Shown: positions 9,157-16,993 of the stretch, one piece after another
Numbering within the stretch: the stretch's first letter is position 1
Layout of the letters: each line of letters opens with the position of its first letter
Origin: Kordiimonas pumila
Lineage (GTDB): Bacteria; Pseudomonadota; Alphaproteobacteria; Sphingomonadales; Kordiimonadaceae
Assembly: GCF_015240255.1 (NCBI RefSeq)
Contig: NZ_CP061205.1
Location: 1,509,501-1,573,500 of the forward strand
Direction of reading: 5' to 3'
Length of the DNA: 64,000 nucleotides
The notes under the pieces: model-generated
What the model was told of the DNA's origin: nothing
Databases searched by the model: none
The model's input: the letters and a program-made list of their open reading frames with translations, nothing else
Position numbers and translations under genes: made by a program

Positions 9157-9918
9157 TTAGGTAGACCGCATTAAGGCGCCAACAGGGTTGTGCGATGTTT
9201 GCCCGCAAAGGCGCAGCGCATGCCACGCCAGTGCATGGGTACTTGTTGTAATTGGTATACCTAATTCTTGCTCCAGTTCATCAATGATATCTATGGACCG
9301 AAGGCTGGTGCAGGACATGAATATAGCATCGCACGTTTCATTGCTTCCCACAGTTTTCATAGCCGCTTTAATAGATTCCAGATCAATTTTTGCGACAATG
9401 CTGTCAGCAGACTCGCAAAAAGAGCCCACTGAGACAACCTCAAACCCTTGATCTTCAAGGCGGGTTTGTATCAAGGAAGCCACTTCAGGAATATAAGGGG
9501 TCAACAACCCGATCCGGCGCGCGCCCAAATGCTTTAAGGCTGCACTTGCTGCTGTAAAGGGGTCAGTTACATGGGCGCCTGGGTGAACTTGCTGGATTTT
9601 TTCCGCAACCCGCTGCTCCCCGATAACGAGAGCAGCAGACGTGCAGGCAAAGGCTGCAACATTTATGTTTACACCGGGGGGTAGCATGGAAACGCAGTTA
9701 ATGATTTCGTCTTCCATTTTACCCAGTACTTCAGGCGTGACTTCGGGCAGGCTGCGTATGCGAGTACAATAAACACCCATACCTAGTTCCACGGTCAAGC
9801 GATAAAATTCATGCTCTATTGTTTGGTCATACTCTAGCGCAACCAGCGCTATATTACCGCGCAGACCAATTCCTTTATCTGTTTGAAAAGGAAGAACACC
9901 ATGGTTTGTGATGGACAT
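9157..9918 (-). CDS. Asp/Glu racemase family protein (maleate isomerase/EutA-like)
   Basis: A 253-residue protein of the aspartate/glutamate racemase superfamily, nearest in style to maleate cis-trans isomerase, arylmalonate decarboxylase and EutA. Both catalytic-Cys loops are visible: AAFACTSAALV and MSCTSLRSIDIID. The second is followed by TSTHALAWHALRLCG, typical of the isomerase/EutA branch. The frame extends upstream, but the ATG at 9918 has GGGGAG seven bases before it and gives MSITNHGVLPF, so I use that. The gene stands alone on the minus strand. It could isomerise or racemise an acid released by neighbouring hydrolases; this is inference. Confidence 0.82.
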   Translation of the reverse strand: MSITNHGVLPFQTDKGIGLRGNIALVALEYDQTIEHEFYRLTVELGMGVYCTRIRSLPEVTPEVLGKMEDEIINCVSMLPPGVNINVAAFACTSAALVIGEQRVAEKIQQVHPGAHVTDPFTAASAALKHLGARRIGLLTPYIPEVASLIQTRLEDQGFEVVSVGSFCESADSIVAKIDLESIKAAMKTVGSNETCDAIFMSCTSLRSIDIIDELEQELGIPITTSTHALAWHALRLCGQTSHNPVGALMRST

Positions 9919-10304
9919 TCTATAACTCCCCGGTTGTCGCGGTGCGTTTAGAAATACGGTCTGAATTTTCAAAAAAAACGTGCAAACATTTTATATGCAT
10001 ATGAATGGTTCCCTTATTTTTTACTGCCAAAGTAGCATCTGTGATCAAAGAACATTCGCGCTCTTGGCGCTTCTGTTGGGGCTTTTTTTGCCATTTTCTC
10101 TCTGATTTGAGCCATTTTTACGAGGCAAATTGCCGTGCAGTGGTTTATGTTTTAATTGTTAAATTGACAATCTATTGTTCATTGTATAATTATGTTTGAC
10201 ATAAAGCAACGCTAAATCATGGCAGCTTTGCAGTGGGTGATAGGTGTTTCGGAAAGCGCCAGCAGTAATGCTGCGCAGTAATTTTGTGCGAAAAAAGGTG
10301 AAGC
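9919..10304. other. Intergenic region, racemase-family gene to PaiB-like gene
   Basis: This 386-bp, AT-rich region contains no convincing gene. A 64-codon frame at 10005-10199 has no family-like features. It holds the promoter and operator at 10164-10190. The last 20 bases give AAGGTG before the PaiB-like ATG. Confidence 0.5.
10164..10190 (+). promoter_or_regulatory. Promoter with overlapping operator, copy 2
   Basis: A consensus -35 TTGACA (10164-10169) and a consensus -10 TATAAT (10185-10190) are separated by a short 15-base spacer. The element ACAATCTATTGTTCATTGT (10167-10185) covers the end of the -35, the whole spacer and the first base of the -10. This is the position expected of a repressor site or of an activator of the MerR geometry. 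The same element precedes the amidase gene at 2282-2300. Confidence 0.55.
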
Positions 10305-10922
10305 ATGGGCGTGGTTTTAACCGAAGATGAGGATAAAAATATTCTGGTTGATCTGGTGACAACCAACCCGCTTGCATGGCTTGTTTCGCCAAATTTGGTG
10401 GATGCTACTTTGCTGCCGCTCTTACCTATTGTTGATGACCAGCAGAATATTGTGGCGATTGAAGGCCATATGGCGCGGACTAACCCGCACATTAAAACCC
10501 TCGAAACAGAAAAATCAGCGACCATTCTATATAAAGGCCCTGATTCCTATATGCCGACAGCGTGGGTGGCAAATAAACGTCTGGCGCCAACATGGATGTT
10601 TTCATCGGCAACGTTTTTGGTTGATGTCACGTTACTGCCTGCTGAAAAGGACACCCAAGAACACTTGAAGCGCCTTGTTGTCTTTATGGAAAAGATCAAT
10701 GGATCAAGCTGGAGTGTGGACAGTATGGAAGAGCGCTTTGAGCCTATGTCGCGCTACGTTATTGGGTTCAGGGCAGCGGTTAAGTCCGTTAATCGCCGTT
10801 TCAAGCTTGGGCAAAATGAAGAACCTGATGTTCTGAAAGAGATGGTTGCGGGCCTTATGAGTGCGGATAAAGCTGATATCGCAGCGTGGATGAAAAGGGC
10901 CAATGGCCGTATCGATTGGTAG
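10305..10922 (+). CDS. FMN-binding PaiB-like protein
   Basis: A 205-residue protein of the PaiB/FMN-binding split-barrel family. Typical family segments are NPLAWLVSP near residue 24, GHMARTNPH near 59, ATILYKGPDSYMPTAWV near 75-92 and APTWMFSSA near 98. PaiB members are annotated as negative regulators, but the fold binds FMN and the biochemical role is often unclear. It is the first gene after the strong promoter at 10164-10190 and precedes a PepSY membrane protein, so a flavin/redox link is attractive. The ATG has AAGGTG upstream. Confidence 0.8.
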   Translation: MGVVLTEDEDKNILVDLVTTNPLAWLVSPNLVDATLLPLLPIVDDQQNIVAIEGHMARTNPHIKTLETEKSATILYKGPDSYMPTAWVANKRLAPTWMFSSATFLVDVTLLPAEKDTQEHLKRLVVFMEKINGSSWSVDSMEERFEPMSRYVIGFRAAVKSVNRRFKLGQNEEPDVLKEMVAGLMSADKADIAAWMKRANGRIDW

Positions 10923-10989
10923 TTTACAATAATAAAACCATGGCCCCTTGAAATCTACCGCCGTGGTAAATGCCGGGAGGGAACTGAGT

Positions 10990-12105
10990 ATGAGACGCCT
11001 GAGAATAAATATATCGATTTTGCATCGTTGGAGTGGGCTTGTTTTAGGCCTGTATGTGGCCCTTATGGGCATCAGCGGGACAGCGATGGTATTGCAGTCA
11101 ACGTTCTATGAGTGGGAATTTGGCGCGGATATCATGTCTTATGAAGACAAGCCTCAGGCGTGGGCTTTGCCGTCAGTTTGGCTTGAAAATGCACAGGCTA
11201 AGTATGGGCCTATCGAGCATATAGAGGGTATTTTTGGGCCAGAAACAACGCCTATGCGTATTGGGGCCCCAACTATTATATATGATACTGAACGTGCTGG
11301 CGGTGGCCACGGGCACGGGGTGGTTGTTGTAGATCCGTACACAGGTGAACCTAAGGCACATTTTATTGCGGAAGACACAGCAGCAGTTTGGCCTCTGTGG
11401 TTGCACCATAGTATGTTTATGGGGGATGCTGCGATACCCACGATAATGATTCTAAGTATTCTGATCATGGTGTTCTGCGTGTCTGGGGTATTTTTATGGC
11501 TTCAGCGACCAAAAACAAAAAAGTCAGATTTAAAAATCGCCGGATTTTCATCCCCTCCCAAAATGCGGCGCTCGCATGCCACATTGGGCATATGGTTGTG
11601 TGTCCCCCTTTTTCTTTTTGCCATTACAGGCTTTGGGTTGGCCCGGTTTGATATTTCCATGGCGTTTGCCAGCCTATTAGGTATGGCTGATGGCACTGTA
11701 GCATCTGAAAATCAGCAGATGTGTGCTACCCCTTCGGCTGACAGAGCATGGACAACGGCGCTTGAGGCCAACCCCGGTTCTGAGATTACAATGTTCTTTC
11801 TCCCGAGTGAGAGAAATGCTGGATATCAGATATTTATGGGCCCAGAGGGAACTCGCTATCCAACACGTGGAAATTCAGAGGTACGTGTTCTTTCAGAATG
11901 CTCAACATTAACACATTTTCGCCCCGCTGAAGCTAATAGGATTGGTGACGTGATGCTTAGCTACATGCTCGATTTTCATAATGGTAAAATCGGTGGTATC
12001 GTTGGTGAAACACTTGTTTTCATTTTGGGTCTGATTGTCTTTTTATTGCCGCTCGTTGGTATCGCGGCCCATGTGTGGCGAACCGCCCAAAAGAAGAAAC
12101 GCTGA
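10990..12105 (+). CDS. PepSY-associated TM protein (putative ferric-chelate reductase), copy 1
   Basis: A 371-residue inner-membrane protein of the PepSY-associated TM helix family. The first segment starts with the typical ISILHRWSGLVLGLYVALMG (around residues 9-28), carrying the His that in characterised members such as FoxB is thought to bind haem. A periplasmic PepSY-like region with a His/Gly-rich stretch (GGGHGHG) follows, then further helices near residues 150, 195 and 350. The ATG at 10990 is preceded by GGGAGGG. Members reduce or release metal from imported siderophores. It lies between the PaiB-like flavoprotein and an SDR. Two further copies lie at 13682 and 46302. Confidence 0.8.
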   Translation: MRRLRINISILHRWSGLVLGLYVALMGISGTAMVLQSTFYEWEFGADIMSYEDKPQAWALPSVWLENAQAKYGPIEHIEGIFGPETTPMRIGAPTIIYDTERAGGGHGHGVVVVDPYTGEPKAHFIAEDTAAVWPLWLHHSMFMGDAAIPTIMILSILIMVFCVSGVFLWLQRPKTKKSDLKIAGFSSPPKMRRSHATLGIWLCVPLFLFAITGFGLARFDISMAFASLLGMADGTVASENQQMCATPSADRAWTTALEANPGSEITMFFLPSERNAGYQIFMGPEGTRYPTRGNSEVRVLSECSTLTHFRPAEANRIGDVMLSYMLDFHNGKIGGIVGETLVFILGLIVFLLPLVGIAAHVWRTAQKKKR

Positions 12106-12149
12106 TGGTTTCAAGCTTGAAATGCGCATGAAAATATCAGAGGTCCATC

Positions 12150-12929
12150 ATGGATAAAAGCAGTCTATATTCCCTAAAACAGCAGCGGGCTGTAATCACT
12201 GGTGCGGCCAGTGGCATAGGGGCAGCAACCGCACGCCTCTTTGCCCGTGCGGGCGCGGACCTTGTTTTGCTGGATTTGAACGCTGAGAAACTAAAGTCAA
12301 TTGCAGAAGACCTTCAGGCTGATGGTGCGGTCGTGCATACATTATCAGTGGATGTTTCGAGGCCGGAACAGGTTAAAAAAACTATAGATGAAGCAAGCCA
12401 ACTGATGGGCGGCATCGATATCCTTGTTCACAGTGCAGGGGTAGGTGTAGAACGTGGTTTTCTAGAAACAACGGATGCAGACTGGCAGCGCATTATTGAT
12501 ATTGATCTTTCGGGAACCTTCTATGTCATGCGGGAGGCAGGGCGTATTATGGCGGAAGCCGGGTATGGCCGTATTGTTACTCTGTCTTCAACAGCGGGTG
12601 TTCGCGGCGGGACATTCCGTGCCGCGTACGGTGCGGCAAAGGCTGGGGTGATTATGCTCTCTCGCACCCTTGCGGTGGAGCTTGCCAGCAAGAATGTCAC
12701 GGTGAACTGTTTGGCACCCGGTGCAATAGATACGGAATTAGTTCAGGAAATGCATTCCAAGCTTACGAGGGAACTGTATCAAGCAGCCATTCCGGCCAAC
12801 CGGTATGGCTTGCCGGAAGATGTGGCGCACGCCGCGCTATTTTTGGCATTACCACAATCGGCCTATATAACAGGACATGTGCTGGCTGTAGATGGGGGCT
12901 TTCTTGGTGCAGGGCTTCAAATTCGGTAA
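12150..12929 (+). CDS. SDR family NAD(P)-dependent oxidoreductase
   Basis: A classical short-chain dehydrogenase of 259 residues. The cofactor-binding TGAASGIG is at residues 17-24. Asp42 in LLDLN at the end of beta 2 favours NAD(H). HSAG replaces the usual NNAG near residue 94. The catalytic Ser147, Tyr160 and Lys164 are present (YGAAK). GHVLAVDGG closes the fold. The substrate is unknown; such enzymes oxidise or reduce alcohols and ketones. The gene follows the PepSY gene by 44 bp with AGAGG before its ATG. A 14-bp palindrome, TTTCAAGCTTGAAA (12109-12122), lies in the gap. Confidence 0.9.
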   Translation: MDKSSLYSLKQQRAVITGAASGIGAATARLFARAGADLVLLDLNAEKLKSIAEDLQADGAVVHTLSVDVSRPEQVKKTIDEASQLMGGIDILVHSAGVGVERGFLETTDADWQRIIDIDLSGTFYVMREAGRIMAEAGYGRIVTLSSTAGVRGGTFRAAYGAAKAGVIMLSRTLAVELASKNVTVNCLAPGAIDTELVQEMHSKLTRELYQAAIPANRYGLPEDVAHAALFLALPQSAYITGHVLAVDGGFLGAGLQIR

Positions 12930-12940
12930 AGGAAGTGCTT

Positions 12941-13096
12941 TTATACTGTATTCTGGTGCGCCGTAGGCGTGAACGCAACAGCCAAAAGTGGGGCTTTCCT
13001 TAATATATAACCATTTTCTTCGAGGTTTTTTAGCCTTCGCCAGCCAGTATCCTCATAGAAATGGCCATCGGGAAACAGGGGCAGGACAAATACCAA
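12941..13096 (-). pseudogene. Possible gene remnant
   Basis: The 296-bp gap between SDR and RidA contains a 51-codon minus-strand frame bounded by TAG and TAA whose translation looks protein-like (LFPDGHFYEDTGWRRL, NLEENGYILRKAP). It lacks an ATG; a TTG at 13096 is possible. I do not recognise the family. It may be the C-terminal relic of a decayed gene, or chance. Confidence 0.25.
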
Positions 13097-13225
13097 CTAT
13101 GCGGTGGGGTGCAGTTCAGGCTAAACAGCTCGTAAATCTGAGCCTTACCACAGGTTTTTGAAATTGACCCTGCTATGGTTTCCAGGTGATTTTCGCGTAA
13201 CGTAAATCACATACAGGGTGTTATT

Positions 13226-13633
13226 ATGAGTATGATTTCTAAGGCAGGCTATGAACGTCAGAATATTTTTTCTGGCAGCGATTATGAAAAAACATATAGC
13301 TATAGCAGGGCTGTAAAAGTTGGGCCGCAAGTGTTTTTGTCAGGCACAACAGGCTACGATTATTCTACCGACACACTGGCAGCAGGTGCCGCCGCACAAA
13401 CCGCCCAGTTGATGCAGAATGCAAATAATGCACTGGTTAAGGCTGGCGGTAGCCTTTCAGATGTGGTGCGGGTCAGGATGTATATAGCGGAAGTTGATGA
13501 CTATGACGCTATCATGGATATTTTTGCAGAGACTTTCAAAGGTATTAGCCCCGCATGTACAACTGTTCAGGCTGGGCTGTTTGATCCGGAAATCAAGATC
13601 GAAATGGACATGGATGCTATTGTGGAAGCTTAG
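13226..13633 (+). CDS. RidA family enamine/imine deaminase
   Basis: A 135-residue RidA/YjgF-family protein. Family hallmarks are VFLSGTTG near residue 36, a helix with NANNALVKAGGSLSDVVRVRMYI (the Arg in VRVRMY is the carboxylate-binding Arg) and a C-terminal block KIEMDMDAIV corresponding to the usual VEIEAIA. RidA proteins hydrolyse reactive enamines and imines made by PLP enzymes and by FAD-dependent amino-acid dehydrogenases. The nearest candidates for such partners are the DauA-like and class III aminotransferase genes further downstream. It is transcribed alone and ends at the terminator at 13668. Confidence 0.88.
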   Translation: MSMISKAGYERQNIFSGSDYEKTYSYSRAVKVGPQVFLSGTTGYDYSTDTLAAGAAAQTAQLMQNANNALVKAGGSLSDVVRVRMYIAEVDDYDAIMDIFAETFKGISPACTTVQAGLFDPEIKIEMDMDAIVEA

Positions 13634-13667
13634 TATCTTGCACTAACGCATGAAGGTATAGATCAGT

Positions 13668-13699
13668 AAAATAACCAGCTATCAGCTGGTTATTTTTTT
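13668..13699 (+). terminator. Rho-independent terminator after RidA
   Basis: The perfect 13-bp stem AAAATAACCAGCT/AGCTGGTTATTTT has a 3-base loop and the T-run extends to TTTTTTT. The convergent PepSY gene ends inside the hairpin: its stop codon is 13682-13684 and its last Lys-Lys codons are the complement of the T-run. The A-rich 5' arm could also terminate the opposite transcript. Confidence 0.8.
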
Positions 13700-14779
13700 A
13701 CGGGTAGTACGCCTGCTTTTAAGCATCCACAAGCTTAAACCCATCACTGTTAACAGGACCAGTCCTATTGCTGCAATCAGGTATAGGATGCGGCCTGTAA
13801 GGCCCCAAAACTCACCTGTATGAAGTGGATAAAGGGCATCAAAGACTTTAAGTTTAAGGGACTTAGTGGTTAGCGGGTTATAGATGCGCAGAATACGGCC
13901 ATCCTGCTCGCTGATGTAAAGCGTTGTGGTGCCGTATACCAGCCTGCTTTCATCTGGTTGGGTAAGCCGCACCTGATAGTATGGTGTGGATGCTTGCGGA
14001 AAGCTAACCATAGCCAGTGCACTACCGGGAAATTCCTGTTTTGCGATATTGATGGCATCTGTCAGGGACAGGGTAAGGCCGCTGTTTTCTGCTCTTTCTA
14101 TGGTGGGGTTATGGGTAGCCCCTAACATAGACCGTAATGAAGATTGCCAAACCTGAATAGTGCCGGAAACAGTAATGAATAAAAGCAAAAACACACACCA
14201 CAGCCCTACTGCCCTGTGCCAAGCATACAAGCTGGCTATTTTAAATTTGAAGGCCTTTGGTTTTAAAACATGTTTTGCGGTTCTGTTTCGTGGCCAGCCG
14301 ATATAAAGGCCCAAGGCAAGAGATGTTGTTAAAAATATGCCACTTAGGCCTATTATCCAGTGCCCGAGATTACCGGCAAGCAACCGTGTGTGAAATAAAT
14401 GGAGGGCACGGAAAAAACTAAGCGTGGAAACTGACCCTTCCCAGTAATAGGTTTTGTATGTGTCCCCGGTTGTGGCCGATAGGCGGTATACAGGCAGTTC
14501 TTTTTCTGGGGTTTCTGTGATGAGGTCAAAGATATTATAACTGGTGCTGTTGTTAATCAGAAAAACCGGCTTATGGGTTGGGTTGGTTTGTTTTAGTTTC
14601 TCAATACCGATTGAAAGCCCGGCGTTGGTATAAGGCATGTCTTTGCCGTATGGTGCTATGGTCGTGAGGTCTGTTAGTTCGCGCTGAAATACAAGCAATG
14701 CGCCACTTACGGCCTGTAAGACCCAGAAAATGCCAAAGCCCAATGCGATCCATTTATGTATTTGTGCAAGTTTTTTCAT
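13682..14779 (-). CDS. PepSY-associated TM protein, copy 2
   Basis: A 365-residue PepSY-associated inner-membrane protein. The start is the common LAQIHKWIALGFGIFWVLQ, with the probable haem-ligand His, followed by a periplasmic PepSY region. Further helices occur near residues 130-155 (LFHTRLLAGNLGHWIIGLSG), 185-210 and 320-350. A TTG at 14815 would add 12 residues, but the ATG at 14779 gives the canonical family start. Neither has a strong ribosome site. Likely role: electron transfer to a metal chelate in the periplasm. It is downstream of a LysR gene in the same direction, 24 bp or more away, and its stop lies within the shared terminator hairpin. Confidence 0.78.
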   Translation of the reverse strand: MKKLAQIHKWIALGFGIFWVLQAVSGALLVFQRELTDLTTIAPYGKDMPYTNAGLSIGIEKLKQTNPTHKPVFLINNSTSYNIFDLITETPEKELPVYRLSATTGDTYKTYYWEGSVSTLSFFRALHLFHTRLLAGNLGHWIIGLSGIFLTTSLALGLYIGWPRNRTAKHVLKPKAFKFKIASLYAWHRAVGLWCVFLLLFITVSGTIQVWQSSLRSMLGATHNPTIERAENSGLTLSLTDAINIAKQEFPGSALAMVSFPQASTPYYQVRLTQPDESRLVYGTTTLYISEQDGRILRIYNPLTTKSLKLKVFDALYPLHTGEFWGLTGRILYLIAAIGLVLLTVMGLSLWMLKSRRTTRKKITS

Positions 14780-14839
14780 AGGGAAAAGCTTCGTGCGAAG
14801 CCGTTTTATTGTCAACCTGCAACAATTGATGCACTGGGT

Positions 14840-15733
14840 CTAATTATTGGGGCTTGGGCGGTCTTTGCTTTCTTTCAGAAGCCAGCTTTGCAGCTTGAGC
14901 ACCTGTTTGTTTTGCCCCCGGTGGGGCGGAACAGATATATAATACCGCGGTGTACGCGGTAGGCTTGAAGGGGCAATCAGAAAAGGAATGACAAGCTTTT
15001 TTGTATCTATCAGATGGTGGGCATTATGCCGGTTAGCAAGAGCAATGCCGATACCCCTTTGGGCAGCTTCTAAAGCATGAACTGTATGGTTCACGGTAAA
15101 GAACGGTTGCTGGCATAACCAATGTTTGCCTTCCAGTAGGTTATGCCATGAAACAAGCCGCCTAGATGTTTCTATAAGGGTAATTCCTTTTACACAGTCA
15201 AGCGTGGAAAGTGCCAAAACATTAAAATGGTTGGGTGATATCAAGGGCACAATTTCATCTCGGAGCAACAGTGTTGATGCTAGTTCTGGGGCTGGTTGAA
15301 AGCGGTACTCAATCGCACAGTCTATATCCTTCTTGGATGGATCAAAAGTCAGTCCCTCAACAAGGCGTATATCTATATCAGTGTTTTCGGCAAGAAAGCC
15401 TTTCAAGCGCGGAATAAGCCAGTTCGCTGTAAGGCTAAGCGGTGCAGAAAGCGTGAGTTGTGCGCGTTTTGAGCGATTTTTAATGGCAGCGGTGGCATTA
15501 CTGATTGTTTCAAACGCGTCTGCTATTTGCAGCAGATAATCTTCTCCTGCCTCTGTTAGCCTAAGGCCGCGTCCTTCACGGTAGAAAAGCTTTCTCTGTA
15601 AGTGGCCCTCCAGAATTGATACATGCCTGCTGATAGAAGACTGGGTCACATTCAGGATTTCGCTGGCAGCGCGAATGCTGCCGCTGCGGGCTACAACCTC
15701 GAAGGCGCGCAAGGCATTAAGCGGTGGGTACAT
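14840..15733 (-). CDS. LysR family regulator, GcvA-like
   Basis: A 297-residue LysR protein. The helix-turn-helix occupies residues 1-60 (LNALRAFEVVARSGSIRAASEIL, then SSISRHVSILE), and the substrate-binding domain runs from about residue 90. The opening PPLNALRAFEVVA is typical of the GcvA-like group. It is divergent from the CaiB/CitE/ABC transporter unit. The intergenic region holds the palindrome TTCTAATTTTTAGAA at 15742-15756, which fits the T-N11-A LysR box, so it probably controls both itself and the divergent unit. Confidence 0.9.
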   Translation of the reverse strand: MYPPLNALRAFEVVARSGSIRAASEILNVTQSSISRHVSILEGHLQRKLFYREGRGLRLTEAGEDYLLQIADAFETISNATAAIKNRSKRAQLTLSAPLSLTANWLIPRLKGFLAENTDIDIRLVEGLTFDPSKKDIDCAIEYRFQPAPELASTLLLRDEIVPLISPNHFNVLALSTLDCVKGITLIETSRRLVSWHNLLEGKHWLCQQPFFTVNHTVHALEAAQRGIGIALANRHNAHHLIDTKKLVIPFLIAPSSLPRTPRYYISVPPHRGQNKQVLKLQSWLLKESKDRPSPNN

Positions 15734-15741
15734 GTTTATAC

Positions 15742-15756
15742 TTCTAATTTTTAGAA
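15742..15756. promoter_or_regulatory. Putative LysR box (T-N11-A)
   Basis: The perfect 6-3-6 inverted repeat TTCTAA-TTT-TTAGAA lies nine bases upstream of the LysR ATG, in the LysR/CaiB divergent gap. The T at 15743 and A at 15755 give the T-N11-A spacing. Confidence 0.55.
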
Positions 15757-15859
15757 CTAATTCGTTACATCAAAGCAATTTTTAAAAGATAACTTTTGCT
15801 GTACCTCAATAGCAACGTATTTTTTATGCCGGTTCGGGCATTATAAAAGGATTGCTTCT

Positions 15860-16993
15860 ATGCAGGCTCTTACAGGGTTACTTGTTGTATCAGTTGAGCA
15901 GGCTGTTGCCGCACCGCTTTGTACCGCTCGGCTTGCAGAAGCGGGGGCGAGAGTGATAAAAATAGAGCGTCCTGAAGGTGACTTTGCCAGAGGGTATGAT
16001 ACAGCAGCAAAGGGTGACAGCGCTTACTTTGTTTGGGCAAACCAAAATAAAGAGTCTGTTGTGCTTGATTACAAGCAGCCTGCAGATAATGCGCTTTTAC
16101 ATACCCTAATTGCGAAAGCAGACGTTTTTGTACAAAACCTATCGCCCGGCACTCTGCAAAGGGCAGGTTTTGGCTCGGCTGACCTACGTGCAAGGCACCC
16201 TCGGCTTATTACATGTGACATTTCGGGCTACGGTGAAACCTCTGCTGCAACGGATATGAAAGCCTATGATTTTCTTGTTCAAGCAGAGAGCGGTTTGGTT
16301 AGTGTTTCTGGTGGGCCAACCGAACTGGGGCGAATTGGTGTTTCTGTGTGTGATATTGGTGCGGGCCTTTCTGCGCACGCGGGTATTCTTGAGGCCTTGC
16401 TTTATCGAAGTGTGAGCAGTGTGGGAACTGGTGTTAAAGTTTCCCTTTTTGATGTAGCCGCCGACTGGATGACAGTGCCTTTTCTGCAGAGTGAATACGG
16501 GCAAGGTGCGCCAGCGCGGCAAGGGTTGCAGCATTGTTCCATTGCGCCTTACGGTGCTTATCAAACGGCAGATAAGGCGCTGACCATACTCTCTATCCAA
16601 AATGAGCGGGAATGGCAGCGTTTGTGTGAAACTGTTCTCTTTTTGCCTGAGCTTGTTAACGACCCGCGTTTTTACAGTAATACTCAAAGGGTTCAAAACC
16701 GTGCAGATATGGACCAAAAGCTCAATGCAGTATTTATCACGCTAACAGCGAGTGAGCTGCGTATGCGGCTGCTTGATGCATCCATTGCTTTTGGCGCTTT
16801 AAATGATGTTGCAGGTCTGGCGAGGCACAAGGCGCTCAGGCTACGGCACACTATGACAAGCACAGGGCAACAGGTCGCGCTGCCTGCGTTGCCGGTGCAG
16901 TTTACGCATATGACAAACCCCAAAGTTCATGCAGTGCCCGGTTTGGGGGATGCAACGGACCGGGTGTGGGCCGAGTTTGAAGCCCAGAAATGA
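15860..16993 (+). CDS. CaiB/BaiF family CoA transferase
   Basis: A 377-residue class III CoA transferase. Family signatures are VVSVEQAVAAPLCTARLAE at the N-terminus, KIERPEGDFARGYD near residue 35, QNLSPG near 95 and the active-site block with the nucleophilic Asp in IGVSVCDIGAG (around residue 170). These enzymes move CoA between acyl-CoA and a free carboxylic acid. ATGA overlap with the CitE-like gene implies a coupled step: acid activation followed by CoA-ester lyase cleavage, as in itaconate/citramalate-type pathways. The specific acid is not determined. AAAGGA precedes the ATG. Confidence 0.88.
   Translation: MQALTGLLVVSVEQAVAAPLCTARLAEAGARVIKIERPEGDFARGYDTAAKGDSAYFVWANQNKESVVLDYKQPADNALLHTLIAKADVFVQNLSPGTLQRAGFGSADLRARHPRLITCDISGYGETSAATDMKAYDFLVQAESGLVSVSGGPTELGRIGVSVCDIGAGLSAHAGILEALLYRSVSSVGTGVKVSLFDVAADWMTVPFLQSEYGQGAPARQGLQHCSIAPYGAYQTADKALTILSIQNEREWQRLCETVLFLPELVNDPRFYSNTQRVQNRADMDQKLNAVFITLTASELRMRLLDASIAFGALNDVAGLARHKALRLRHTMTSTGQQVALPALPVQFTHMTNPKVHAVPGLGDATDRVWAEFEAQK

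Noticed and set aside
10005-10199. 64-codon frame in the racemase/PaiB-like gap
   Set aside because: No protein character, and it covers the strong promoter and operator at 10164-10190.
12109-12122. 14-bp palindrome TTTCAAGCTTGAAA between the PepSY and SDR genes
   Set aside because: A single copy with no second occurrence noticed; it may be an operator but nothing else supports it.
16184-16717. 177-codon antisense frame inside the CaiB gene
   Set aside because: It is opposite a well-supported enzyme and its translation has no family motifs; long antisense frames are common here because of codon bias.
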